64,000 nt of DNA from positions 32,613 through 96,612 of the forward strand of contig CAUDNR010001669.1 in assembly GCA_958430865.1 (NCBI GenBank), read 5' to 3'. The notes under the pieces were generated by a model. That model made no database searches. It had not been told where the DNA came from and saw only the letters and a program-made list of their open reading frames with translations. A program made the translations under genes and the position numbers. Origin of the DNA: Entrophospora sp. SA101. Its lineage: Eukaryota; Glomeromycota; Glomeromycetes; Entrophosporales; Entrophosporaceae. Numbering within the stretch: position 1 is the stretch's first letter; each line of letters begins with the position of its first letter. Positions 30,944-43,696 of this stretch are shown here, one piece after another.

Positions 30944-33900
30944 CTAATCTTGATTTCTTCTTCTACGTGTAGTATTACTTTTCTTAATAGTACGAGCTAT
31001 AAATATAATTGATTGCGGTTAATTAATCATAAACAAATCTTATCCAATATTTATTCATTCAATCATCAAAAAACGTTAAATATTATATTTAAATTACCTT
31101 GTTTACGAATTGTTTCATGTTTTGTTTGAACCGTTTTGAAATGCGTCAACAAATCTTGGAACCTAATTCCTTCATCTCTTGATGATAATAATTTACTAAT
31201 TGATTTTTTTGAATCATTTGGACTTATTAAATAAAAAATTTTTAAAAAAATTTAATGATCTGATATCTTTTTATTGTACATATATATACATATGTATGTA
31301 TGTATGCATGTGTGTATAATATTAACCTTTTTGGCATTAAATGCAAAAATCCCATAGAACTGACACTTGTCAACCTATTTTTTAAACTTGCAAATGCACT
31401 ACTTTGTGGTAATAACATCAATAATCCATATAAACATTTTACCAAATGTGGGTATTTGTCTGGTTCAAGTAGTTGTAATCTGAGATCTAGAATAAGAAAT
31501 CAATTAATTAACAACAAATTGAAAAAATCAATCAATTGACAAATAGAAATAAATCGAAATTTCTTTTGGATAATTACAGGTAAAAACTGGCGATTCCAAT
31601 AATTGAACAAGTTTATCAACTTGGATCAACAAATTAACGGTGATTTCTATTTCAGCACTAAAAATAAATAAATGTTTAAATAAGCGATATTACGAATAAA
31701 ACATAATAATAAATAAATAATAAATAAATAAGAATTGAAAAATACAAATTTTGCAAAAGGTTCGAGGCATGTTCATAGGCTTGAGCTAATAAACAAAGTG
31801 AAAATGTTGCAACTGGATTATGACACCATGATTTATATAATGCTGTAAACAACATTTGTCCATCCTTTGCCTCCAAGTGTTTTAATCTTCTTCTTAAATC
31901 TGAAAGTTCTGGTGACGTTATAAGTATACTGTTGAGATTTTGTACCATATTTGAAGCAAATTCTATATCCTACAATTTATAACAAAAAAATTTTTTTTCT
32001 AAATAAATGGTTCATATTGATTGATATAAAAAAGAGTATTTAAAACTTTAACCTCTTCTTTTTCCAAAATCTCAGCAAAACTCATGTATATCCTTTCTGA
32101 ATTAAGACTCAGACATAAATGCCGAATAATTAGACTTCCTCTGTTTTCTAATAATTTGCGATCAGTAGCAAACAATTTCAACAAGTCAACCATAAACTTT
32201 GGAAAATATTCATCTTGAGAACTTGAAGATAATTGTGCAAGAAGCTGAAGATCACGTTTTGCAACTTCTTCTGATGGATCTAAGAGAAGTTCCAATAGAT
32301 TTGGAAAATACCCATCATCAAAAGCAAGTATCTGTAAATTAAATAAATTTAAATTGTTTGTTAAAAAATTTTTTTTTATATTAATTAATTAATTATTTTT
32401 TCTTTAAATAATAAAAACCTTTTTGGGCGCTTTTTTATGAAGCATTATCAACAAATCTAAACTTGCAATTCTTGTTTCTTCATGGCTGTTAATAAATTGA
32501 TCCACCAATGATCTAACTGTTGATCGATAATCAAAAGGATCAACTTCCTCCTCTATTAAAGGTGACGTATCTACAACACTATTTGAATCAATTTTTACAT
32601 CTACACTGGTTGATTTTGAAAATTTGTTATGTGAGATTGTTGACAATTGGTTATTAATATCACCATCATCATTATTGATATTGTCGTTTTTGTTATTATT
32701 ATGGTCCTTTGGAAAAGTTGAATGTAAGGCAGAAGAAGTATTGGTAAAATTTGGTGTTTCTAAGATCATTTTATGAAGGTTTTTGTTGACATCTATGGCA
32801 CAATTTCTAATTTGTATAATAATATTAATAATAATCTGTTAAGGAAGTTATATTTCAATGTTCTGAAGAAAACAAGCAAATAGACAAATATTTGAATACA
32901 CATATATGAACTGTGTACATTGGTATGAAAGGATATTTGGAACTGAATGAGCCAAGGAGGGTAAGACAGCACTTATTAATTGAGGTGTAAAGCTGATGAC
33001 CACTTCTTTAGCAATATTAATAAATTCATTTATCCATTTCAATGCTGTTTCTTGAATTTGTTCAACTATAAATGAATAATAATCATATTATTATTAAATC
33101 TTCAATATCCCAACAAAACTATTCAAACAAATACATTCTCATTGTTTTATAATACCTGAGGAACTTAAATGTGGCATTAAAATTTCAATAATTCTGGTAA
33201 AATTGATCTCTACACTTTGACCTGGGACCCAGGTTCCTTTACCTTTACCCTCCATCTCACTTATAGATATAGAATCCCAAAAGGCATCACCAGCATCAAC
33301 TGATTTAACCAAAGTAGAGTTATCATCATCAACGCTGCTATTGGTAACAGTACCATCTTTCAAGCTATCGCCTGTTTCGCTATTATTTTCAGATAAATTT
33401 GCAAATTTTCGTTGTTGTTCAACATAAAAGATTTTCATAGCTTGTTGTTTTTGTTGTTCTTTAACCTCAACAGCTTCACGTATTTCTGTTAAAAAATTTG
33501 CCAAGACGTTGGAAGTTGAAACACACACAGCTTCATTGGGATCACTCAAAAAATTTATTAGTCCATCTAAAAAATCTGGTAAAAAAGAAACCAATTCAAG
33601 ATCTGGTATTGAGTCTAATACTGTAATCCATGAAACTAAAAACAATCGTGTGAATGGATTTTTAACACGAATACGTTCAGCCAACAATGGAATAAATTTT
33701 GGTAATGAAAATGCTGTGGTTCTTGGGATATTCATTGGATCCGTTGAAAAATCTTGATCGTCATTTGAAACAAGGCTTGGGGCATCTAAAACTGAAACAT
33801 ATGTGGTTGATTGTTCTGCTGCAATATCTTTAATTAACCTATCCAATAGTTCTGTTCCATTTTTCACTGGTAAGTCAGCATCTGCGGCTAGCTATAAATG

Positions 33901-34756
33901 TGAAACGCATGCATATATATATGTACATGGGATATAATCCAGCAAAATCAATGTCTGAGACTTGTTTATTTCAAATTTGATTAACGAGTCTCAGACCTGA
34001 TTTTGTTAGAATGGCTCCCATATATTTTAAGGTACATGGTTAGATATGAAGTAATGATAATTTAATTCATCAAAAAAAAAAATTTTTTTTCTTTACCTTA
34101 CTCATTGCATCAAAAATCTCATTAAAATATCTCAAAATCTCGCCTTTAGAAACCTTTGCAATATTATACATGCTTTCACACGCATAATATCTTACGCGTG
34201 ATTCTTGGTCAGTAAAGCAATGAAGAACTGGCGTAGCAATATCATCTAAATAGGGTGCCACATCCTATTTTTCAAAATAAATGATATTAATATGTGTATG
34301 TATATATATCTTGTCTATTGTAAATATAATTTTTTTTGATACATACAGGCCCTAAAGCGATTGCGGCTGCTGCTAAACCTATTAGACCTCCATTACGTGA
34401 ATTTTGATGTGCAGAGTAAGCAAAATCTTGAGTGAGTTTTTCAATAATACTTTTAATTTTTTCTACATTATTAGAAGCAAAATGCGTTCTAATTAATCTA
34501 TTAGATATATATACAAATATAAAAAATAAAAAAAGGGTGAAAGGTTGTTATTATGTATGTTAAAATAATAAAAATTCTAAAAAATAATTAATTCAATTTT
34601 TTTTTATTTTCTTTTTAAATGTTAAGCTATAATTAGTTTTTTTGAATTCATTTTCACCCACTTTTCTATTTCTAATGCAGCTGCTTTACGTTTCTCGTAA
34701 ACTCTATCGTTTAAACCACGAACTATTTGTACACTGAGAGCGGGTGCTTCTGCCAT
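30944..34756 (-). CDS. VAC14: Vac14 scaffold (block B)
   Basis: Complete second copy. Exons: 34662-34756, 34347-34497, 34097-34264, 33156-33891, 32937-33065, 32419-32813, 32053-32331, 31746-31969, 31578-31657, 31327-31486, 31098-31222, 30944-30996. The open frames I compared are identical to copy A. The AT-AC intron is at 32814-32936. PSMA3 lies about 3.6 kb downstream in the same orientation with transposon debris between them; they do not form an operon. Confidence 0.95.
32814..32936 (-). other. U12-type AT-AC intron in VAC14 (block B)
   Basis: Same ATATCCTTT donor, TTCCTTAAC branch site and AC end as in copy A. Confidence 0.85.
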
Positions 34757-35244
34757 AATTCTCGATAACAATAAGGTTGTTTCTAAAGACTAAATGAATA
34801 AATTTTTTTTATTTTATACAAAAAAACCATTTTGTGATAAAAGATTGGCGTCATCTCAATTCGGCATGATGTAGTAAATGTATATATAAATAAAATATAA
34901 ATATGAATATGGTAATATATGAACATATAAATAAATACATATGATAATATATAAATATATATATGTAAATATAAATGTAATAATGTAATAAATGTTAAAA
35001 TAAAAATGTACATTAATATGTAAAAATGTATATGTAAATGGTAACAAAACTACATTGCAGCGAACCATCTACTGTTGGACATTCCCGGAAATGGCCATCT
35101 ATTTAATTACTATTACTATGTGTTTCTATTACTATTATTTCTTCTAAAAATATTCGGCCCATGCCACTGTCAAAAATGTTTGAAGGATGATTAATTAATC
35201 GATTCCATGCTATGCGACAAAGTGTGTTAGGATATTCACACACT

Positions 35245-36845
35245 ATAAATTTCACAACGAAGCCCCACTTGAAAGAGGACCGGGAAAACTCTATTGTGTG
35301 TCACCGCCAAATCAAACAATCAAACATATAAATTCGAATTTTGTTTTTTATAATTATTATTATGCGTAGCAACATTTAACTATTGATGCGAATCAAATAT
35401 GGCCTGACATTCAAAATTTTAATAGAATTCAAATTGGAATATGAGCGTAACATCTTATGAATTGCCTATCAAGTTTTCACGTGAAAAATATTGTTGAGAT
35501 ATTGAAATATAAACTTTAATAGAAATATATTATCCAAAAATCCTGCATGCTTTGTCTTTTACCTTATTGATTGGTTTACATATTTTTTTACATTGGATAT
35601 AGTAAACTGCTAAATTTTCTTTGTCCAAACACCAAGCTGCCTCAGCTTCTAATGCTCTTTCAAACTCTTGTCTTTCTATTTTATTAAGACTTTTACTAGA
35701 AAAAGGTCTGTTTTCAGGAAATTTTAGGAAAAAGTTGTTTTTGCATCATTTTCAGGTCTTTTGTCACACCAAAAGTTGCTATTTATGACATAATTAATAT
35801 ATTTTAAATCACAAAGACTCGACACATATTCATGTTTTCATTCCTCAATCCTCACAGACCATTATCAATATATTCCATGAGATTTTCTTTTTAACCAACA
35901 TGCTTCAATTCAAGGCTGGTTCTCCACAAAAAATTACAATTTTTACTCTGAATGTTTTTTAAAATTGCAACTTGATAATTGCTTCCAAATGAAATAGTTT
36001 TACCACGTTTGCAAATAACTTGTTTAGCACTGATAAATTCATGAAAATTAACAAATGAAGTAAGGAAGTTGTTTATTTTTTTTTACGAATTATAGTGAAA
36101 CTAGTAACCTTTTTTCTATCATTATGTTTGCTGATCTTTTCTTCATGCGGGCAGTGACATTTTTAAATTTTAAAGTACTATTTTCGAATCATAGTGTTGG
36201 CGGTGACGTTCAATGGAGTTTTCCCGTCCTCTTGAAAGCTGGTAGTGGTTACACCAACTGCATACCTTATTTGTACGGAATTCATCAATGTCTTTGGCAT
36301 ATCGTCCATGACTAAGAGCGAGCATTTTCACAGGTCCAGGTGTATTTCCTGCAGATACCATTGAGTTATTACTGAATTTCTGTCACATTCAGTAAGCCTT
36401 TTTCAAAACTTATATATTTCTCCCATCTTGGACGCTTTCATTTTTGTTGGTCATATAAACTCTAGACTCCGTTGAAGCTGTTGGAGACATAAATTTAGAT
36501 GTTGCTGGACTGTGCTAACTTTGGATGTCAGCATATTCTTGATCAATAACAGGAACTGTCCTTTTATCCATAGCTTGGTAAAAATCTCTGTGATCTGGAT
36601 TTGTCGTTTTATTTATGTTTCATCAATGATTCTTAATGAGAAGATGACAACTACTTGAGTTGCTTCTGGAGGTGCCATACTCGGGTTTTTAGTTTCGTTT
36701 GCATTTTTCTTCTAAAGCAATGTTTTGGAGCTTGTTTAAAACCATACTAACAAACATAATCAAATCTTCTCATATTTTTTCTTTAGAGACATGAGAAGAT
36801 AAAATGTCTCATTCATAAGTTAACGATTTGATCTTTGGCATCTTT
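35245..36845. other. Transposon debris, right end of block B
   Basis: Contains the zinc-finger fragment (35245-35327), the Cys-pair fragment (35530-35691), the CCHH ORF (36170-36361) and the left 26-bp repeat arm (36154-36179). Relative to the other copies, 119 bases are missing at 36554/36555 (A 9773-9891). Homology stops only because the N gap begins; the hAT MITE and everything beyond are not visible. Confidence 0.7.
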
Positions 36846-37845
36846 NNNNNNNNNNNNNNNNNNNNNNNNNNNNNNNNNNNNNNNNNNNNNNNNNNNNNNN
36901 NNNNNNNNNNNNNNNNNNNNNNNNNNNNNNNNNNNNNNNNNNNNNNNNNNNNNNNNNNNNNNNNNNNNNNNNNNNNNNNNNNNNNNNNNNNNNNNNNNNN
37001 NNNNNNNNNNNNNNNNNNNNNNNNNNNNNNNNNNNNNNNNNNNNNNNNNNNNNNNNNNNNNNNNNNNNNNNNNNNNNNNNNNNNNNNNNNNNNNNNNNNN
37101 NNNNNNNNNNNNNNNNNNNNNNNNNNNNNNNNNNNNNNNNNNNNNNNNNNNNNNNNNNNNNNNNNNNNNNNNNNNNNNNNNNNNNNNNNNNNNNNNNNNN
37201 NNNNNNNNNNNNNNNNNNNNNNNNNNNNNNNNNNNNNNNNNNNNNNNNNNNNNNNNNNNNNNNNNNNNNNNNNNNNNNNNNNNNNNNNNNNNNNNNNNNN
37301 NNNNNNNNNNNNNNNNNNNNNNNNNNNNNNNNNNNNNNNNNNNNNNNNNNNNNNNNNNNNNNNNNNNNNNNNNNNNNNNNNNNNNNNNNNNNNNNNNNNN
37401 NNNNNNNNNNNNNNNNNNNNNNNNNNNNNNNNNNNNNNNNNNNNNNNNNNNNNNNNNNNNNNNNNNNNNNNNNNNNNNNNNNNNNNNNNNNNNNNNNNNN
37501 NNNNNNNNNNNNNNNNNNNNNNNNNNNNNNNNNNNNNNNNNNNNNNNNNNNNNNNNNNNNNNNNNNNNNNNNNNNNNNNNNNNNNNNNNNNNNNNNNNNN
37601 NNNNNNNNNNNNNNNNNNNNNNNNNNNNNNNNNNNNNNNNNNNNNNNNNNNNNNNNNNNNNNNNNNNNNNNNNNNNNNNNNNNNNNNNNNNNNNNNNNNN
37701 NNNNNNNNNNNNNNNNNNNNNNNNNNNNNNNNNNNNNNNNNNNNNNNNNNNNNNNNNNNNNNNNNNNNNNNNNNNNNNNNNNNNNNNNNNNNNNNNNNNN
37801 NNNNNNNNNNNNNNNNNNNNNNNNNNNNNNNNNNNNNNNNNNNNN
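36846..37845. other. Assembly gap (1000 N)
   Basis: Exactly 1000 N, a conventional scaffold gap size rather than a measured length. Order and orientation across it depend on scaffolding. Confidence 1.
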
Positions 37846-37923
37846 ATTAAAAATACATTATACTGCTAAAGATGATAAAGATTTATATGAATTAGCACAG
37901 CTAATTAAAACACAGAATCAAAT

Positions 37924-38054
37924 AAAGACTAGTGCTGTAATCCAAAAAAGGAAAAAGTATGGTTGCAAAAGTGGTTGCAAAGGTAATTGAAACCACTTTT
38001 TATATGCCATAAATACAATTACTACCATCATCATAATTTACGGCACTAGTCTTT
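37924..38054. mobile_element. Mutator-like MITE, 131 bp
   Basis: TIRs AAAGACTAGTGC(T/C)GTAA at both ends, flanked by the 10-bp direct repeat AGAATCAAAT (37914-37923 and 38055-38064). A 9-11 bp duplication is typical of Mutator-like elements. Removing it restores the frame KTQNQIKYLDIG. Confidence 0.85.
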
Positions 38055-38299
38055 AGAATCAAATTAAATATTTAGATATTGGGTCAGAAAGAAAACAAAT
38101 TTTACCAGGCGAATTAAAAAAAGCAATATTAACACAATCATAATCAATAATTTTTTATGGATCTTGTTGCAAAAGAAATAATTTAGATGATTTATTATTA
38201 TCAACTTTTAAAAATTTAAAAACTTTAGAGTTAAGATCTTATGCTGGCAAAGTAAAAAGTTGGAAAAATATTTCATTTCCAAATATTGAAGCTGTGAAG

Positions 38300-38453
38300 C
38301 AGGGTTGGAAAATTGACTGGTTCATTGAGAACAGATGGATTTTGGACTGGTCCATTGCCATTAATAAATTACTAAATATGATTAAAGTGTTATATTAATG
38401 GACCCAATGGACTATTAATAGACCATCAATGGACTGTGCATTTGCCAACCCTG
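38300..38453. mobile_element. hAT-type MITE, 154 bp
   Basis: Ends CAGGGTTGGAAA and TTTGCCAACCCTG, flanked by the perfect 8-bp duplication CTGTGAAG (38292-38299 and 38454-38461). Removing it restores the frame NIEAVKLYIYNQQ. Confidence 0.9.
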
Positions 38454-38747
38454 CTGTGAAGTTATATATATACAATCAACAATTTTCCGAATTGTCTGAT
38501 TTTATTAATATAAATGGAAAAAATCTTAAAAATCTGGATGTTAATAATGGTGAATTTGGTAATTTACAATATGATCATGAATCTTCAAGAAAGCTATTTC
38601 AATCAATAGCACAATCTTGCAAACATTTAGAAAATTTATCTATATTGTATAATAATGAATTGGATCAGGAATTAATAGAAATATTCAATAATTGTATTAG
38701 ATTAAAAAATGTTAGATTTTATAATTATATATAGATCAATTGAAATA

Positions 38748-38945
38748 CAGTGAACCCTCTATAAGTGCACCCCCCTCAGGAACATAGTGCTATTTCTTGT
38801 GAGCGTGCATTTATGGAGGGTGTGCATTTATGGAGGGTGATTTTATAAGCTCTCTATAAGCTTGGGGATGAGATGGGCTGTGCATTTATGGAGGGTATAC
38901 ATAGTGCGTGCATTTAGGGAGGATGCACTTAGGGAGGGTTCACTG
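38748..38945. mobile_element. pogo-like MITE, 198 bp (block D)
   Basis: Same element as at 12726-12923, inverted, with TA at 38746-38747 and 38946-38947. Here both flanks belong to the same host pseudogene, so this is likely the original insertion site. Confidence 0.85.
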
Positions 38946-39181
38946 TAGATCATAACAAAATATATAAAATATTAACAGAATTGCCAAACAATTCAAAGTT
39001 AGTAAATTTTTATAAAAATTATGGTATTGATAATGATATTGTAATAATATTTAGCAATAAAATTAAATAAATAATTGTTATTGTTTGCAAAAAAAATATT
39101 AAAAAAATTAAGGCTTTAATAATTAATAAATAATATTTGAAATCATTTATTTTATAAATGTTGATTGAAATTTAGGATCTG

Positions 39182-39540
39182 ATTCATTTTGTCAATAATC
39201 ATTTTGTCAACAGTTATTTTGTTGGAAGTTTGTTTTGTTGAAAGTTCATTTTGTCAAATGTTCATTTTGCCAAAAATTTGTTTCATCAAAAATTATTTTG
39301 TCACAAAAAAAAACTTCATTAAACAAATTTCTCCTCATACTTCCCACACACTCTGCTTTCCTCACCTAACTTCTTAACTAAATTCCCACACTACTTGCAT
39401 CTAACTCATTCAGTCTCTGGCTCAAGGATGAAATAATTTTTGATGAAATGAACATTCAACAAAATGAACATTCAATGAGACAAACTTTTGATGAAATGGG
39501 TGTTGACAAATGATTGTCAACGAAATAATTTTCAATGAAG
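39182..39540. repeat. Foldback of TTTTGTCAA arrays (block D)
   Basis: Inverted copy of 12131-12489. Confidence 0.6.
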
Positions 39541-41040
39541 TAAATGCAACTGGGAGAAGAAACTACCATTATACAATTATGCCAGATTTGTACTGTACTT
39601 TGCAATCATTATGGTTTGATAAAAGCTTTTGGTTCCATGTTTATTTAGTAAAAAATGTGTTTGGACAACAAACAAAATTTTTAAAATTGATTTCTGGGTT
39701 TCTGGGGTTTGCAAAATAATAATTCTACCCCTTTGGAGCAGGTTTGACTAGTGCTGTTGGGAATGAACAAAAAAAAAATTTTTCCCTTCCCCAATTGTAT
39801 AATTCCTTAAAATCATGAATAAATCTGATAATATTGATTATGGTATCTGATTTAATTAATTTTCCTACCACAATTAATGATTACAGATGCTTTGCACCAT
39901 AGTGTCACAGTCACCTTTCCTTCTTCCTTATTAATGTGAATATAAGGGGGTGGTGACATTTTTAAATTTTAAGGTACTGCAAGTGTGCAGTCTGAGTTTG
40001 ACACAATGAATGCTATTATGGCACTAGCCTCTTTACTAATACCTTTGTTAATAGCAATTCCTAAAATCTTACTTCTCTAGCTAGTTTCCCTTTTATATTA
40101 TTAGTGTTGGTCATTAACCATCCTTATTATTGCAGACAAATTCTGGTAGGTCTCCTCTGTTTTATCCTCCAGCCATACACTACATTTTATATACATCCAT
40201 AAGTCCTAAAGGCATCATCCCCTTGGATACATTATTAATAATAATTAAATATTAAGCACTTGCACTTTTTCATCAAAAGGTTTTCACAAAGAAAGTTTAT
40301 TTAATGAAAATTAAGACTATTAAGACAATTATTCTAAGCTGGACAATTCCAAGCTTATTTATAACTCTTGAAGTTTTACAAATAACATGACCTTTACATG
40401 ATTTTATATACTAAATATAAATATTTATGTCAGCTGAATGATAATATAAACAAAATCATAAAATAGGTAATATGGCTAATATTATATATAGATAAGATAA
40501 ATGTTCTAAGAATTCCATCATCCAATGTCCCTTTAATTACGATACTCCACACAGCCTAAATATTTGGTCAATCATCCTACACCATGTGACTATCATAGTG
40601 ATTTCATTTTTGATTGATCATAATAAAGTAGGACTCTAGGCCAGTACCAAGAGTTCAGAAATATACTGGTGTAACTTTAAGAACTTTGGAAGGATCCACT
40701 TGACCTAACAATGGTTGAGTAAGTCATCCAGGAAAGGATGGAATTGAAATTGGATGAGTTGTTTTTAACAGTAAATTCACTCTTGAAAATATTGTTAAAA
40801 GCTTTTCTAAAGAAGCATGCCTTGGCCTACTGAGAACTTGCGAATGCTTTCAGAAAGCTCTAATTTCCCAACTTTTGGGAGTAATTTGGCCAAAACATAA
40901 ATACATTAGTCAAGTCTGCAAAAGGAAATGATATTACAACAAATTTTAATAAACATTCTTCGTTGTTGGTTATTTTATAAATTAAGTAGCATATCTAATT
41001 TTTGACTCTTTAACAATAAACAAATCAAATAAATACTTAT
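39541..41040. other. Region without recognised genes (block D)
   Basis: Inverse of A 10631-12130. Contains one 26-bp repeat arm (39953-39978), otherwise nothing I can assign. Confidence 0.5.
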
Positions 41041-41045
41041 TTTTT

Positions 41046-41531
41046 AGTTTAGGTTGGCCAATGATCCCTTCAGAAAAAAATGAAGAGTTATTGGTTTCAA
41101 AAAAAAACTTTTACTATCCAAGAAGAATTCATTTAAATTTTAAACAAAACATATACCTTTGGTATCTTCTTCAAAAGGTAGTCTATAATTATAAGATGCT
41201 CTTCTCATTTAATGAGACCAAGATGGGAAATTTATCTCCCTTGATGAAAATGAAATCTTGAGTACTTTTGAAAAACATCCACATATAGACCCTTTAACAT
41301 GCTTTCTGAATGTTATCTTCGTCCTATGCAGTGTTGAAAATTCGGTGCGGGGAATGCGGGGGTGTAACATTACACACCAATCAACCTTTTAATTTTTGGA
41401 GATAGTTTCTAAATTTGTACTGGTTACACAACGAAATTTCAACACTGGTCCTATGTTGATAGCACTGTCCTCCTATCACTTTAAAACTTGACTGGTACAA
41501 AGATGCCAAAGATCAAATCGTTAACTTATGA
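41046..41531 (+). pseudogene. Unidentified degenerate gene with hAT MITE (block D)
   Basis: Same pieces as A 10140-10625. The MITE is 41329-41447 with GTCCTATG duplications at 41321-41328 and 41448-41455. An AG-ending intron-like stretch precedes the first piece. Confidence 0.35.
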
Positions 41532-42091
41532 ATGAGACATTTTATCTTCTCATGTCTCTAAAGAAAAAATATGAGAAGATTTGATTATGTTTGTTAGTAT
41601 GGTTTTAAACAAGCTCCAAAACATTGCTTTAGAAGAAAAATGCAAACGAAACTAAAAACCCGAGTATGGCACCTCCAGAAGCAACTCAAGTAGTTGTCAT
41701 CTTCTCATTAAGAATCATTGATGAAACATAAATAAAACGACAAATCCAGATCACAGAGATTTTTACCAAGCTATGGATAAAAGGACAGTGACAATTATTA
41801 TAAATAAATTAATCTCTGTAATAAAAATTTACATTAATTAACTATTATTATTATTGATTAAAATAGACAAGTCACAAAAAGGAATGGCTTGACAATGATC
41901 CTGTTATTGATCAAGAATATGCTGACATCCAAAGTTAGCACAGTCCAGCAACATCTAAATTTATGTCTCCAACAGCTTCAACGGAGTCTAGAGTTTATAT
42001 GACCAACAAAAATGAAAGCGTCCAAGATGGGAGAAATATATAAGTTTTGAAAAAGGCTTACTGAATGTGACAGAAATTCAGTAATAACTCA

Positions 42092-42283
42092 ATGGTATCT
42101 GCAGGAAATACACCTGGACCTGTGAAAATGCTCGCTCTTAGTCATGGACGATATGCCAAAGACATTGATGAATTCCGTACAAATAAGGTATGCAGTTGGT
42201 GTAACCACTACCAGCTTTCAAGAGGACGGGAAAACTCCATTGAACGTCACCGCCAACACTATGATTCGAAAATAGTACTTTAA
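42092..42283 (+). pseudogene. CCHH zinc-finger ORF (block D)
   Basis: Copy of A 9388-9579 on the plus strand. Related debris follows: a broken open stretch at about 42366-42540, the Cys-pair fragment at 42762-42923 and the second finger fragment at 43126-43208 (minus). Confidence 0.4.
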
Positions 42284-43696
42284 AATTTAAAAATGTCACT
42301 GCCCGCATGAAGAAAAGATCAGCAAACATAATGATAGAAAAAAGGTTACTAGTTTCACTATAATTCGTAAAAAAAAATAAACAACTTCCTTACTTCATTT
42401 GTTAATTTTCATGAATTTATCAGTGCTAAACAAGTTATTTGCAAACGTGGTAAAACTATTTCATTTGGAAGCAATTATCAAGTTGCAATTTTAAAAAACA
42501 TTCAGAGTAAAAATTGTAATTTTTTGTGGAGAACCAGCCTTGAATTGAAGCATGTTGGTTAAAAAGAAAATCTCATGGAATATATTGATAATGGTCTGTG
42601 AGGATTGAGGAATGAAAACATGAATATGTGTCGAGTCTTTGTGATTTAAAATATATTAATTATGTCATAAATAGCAACTTTTGGTGTGACAAAAGACCTG
42701 AAAATGATGCAAAAACAACTTTTTCCTAAAATTTCCTGAAAACAGACCTTTTTCTAGTAAAAGTCTTAATAAAATAGAAAGACAAGAGTTTGAAAGAGCA
42801 TTAGAAGCTGAGGCAGCTTGGTGTTTGGACAAAGAAAATTTAGCAGTTTACTATATCCAATGTAAAAAAATATGTAAACCAATCAATAAGGTAAAAGACA
42901 AAGCATGCAGGATTTTTGGATAATATATTTCTATTAAAGTTTATATTTCAATATCTCAACAATATTTTTCACGTGAAAACTTGATAGGCAATTCATAAGA
43001 TGTTACGCTCATATTCCAATTTGAATTCTATTAAAATTTTGAATGTCAGGCCATATTTGATTCGCATCAATAGTTAAATGTTGCTACGCATAATAATAAT
43101 TATAAAAAACAAAATTCGAATTTATATGTTTGATTGTTTGATTTGGCGGTGACACACAATAGAGTTTTCCCGGTCCTCTTTCAAGTGGGGCTTCGTTGTG
43201 AAATTTATAGTGTGTGAATATCCTAACACACTTTGTCGCATAGCATGGAATCGATTAATTAATCATCCTTCAAACATTTTTGACAGTGGCATGGGCCGAA
43301 TATTTTTAGAAGAAATAATAGTAATAGAAACACATAGTAATAGTAATTAAATAGATGGCCATTTCCGGGAATGTCCAACAGTAGATGGTTCGCTGCAATG
43401 TAGTTTTGTTACCATTTACATATACATTTTTACATATTAATGTACATTTTTATTTTAACATTTATTACATTATTACATTTATATTTACATATATATATTT
43501 ATATATTATCATATGTATTTATTTATATGTTCATATATTACCATATTCATATTTATATTTTATTTATATATACATTTACTACATCATGCCGAATTGAGAT
43601 GACGCCAATCTTTTATCACAAAATGGTTTTTTTGTATAAAATAAAAAAAATTTATTCATTTAGTCTTTAGAAACAACCTTATTGTTATCGAGAATT

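Larger units (their letters stand above)
37846..39070 (+). pseudogene. F-box/LRR-like pseudogene interrupted by three MITEs
   Basis: Leucine-rich-repeat part of a protein like the expanded F-box/LRR families of mycorrhizal fungi: DLYELAQLIKTQNQ, then YLDIGSERKQILPGELKKAI, NLDDLLLSTFKNLKTLELRS, FININGKNLKNLDVNNGEFG, SCKHLENLSILYNNELDQEL, and IRLKNVRFYNY. The N-terminus, where an F-box would be, lies in the gap. An in-frame stop (TCA TAA TCA, about 38140), a frame change near 38730 and three MITE insertions kill it. The C-terminus resumes after the last MITE (38948-39070). The F-box assignment rests on LRR style only. Confidence 0.6.

Noticed and set aside
36828..37869. Two plus-strand ORFs of 340 and 344 codons
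   Set aside because: They are translations of the 1000-N gap and contain almost only unknown residues.
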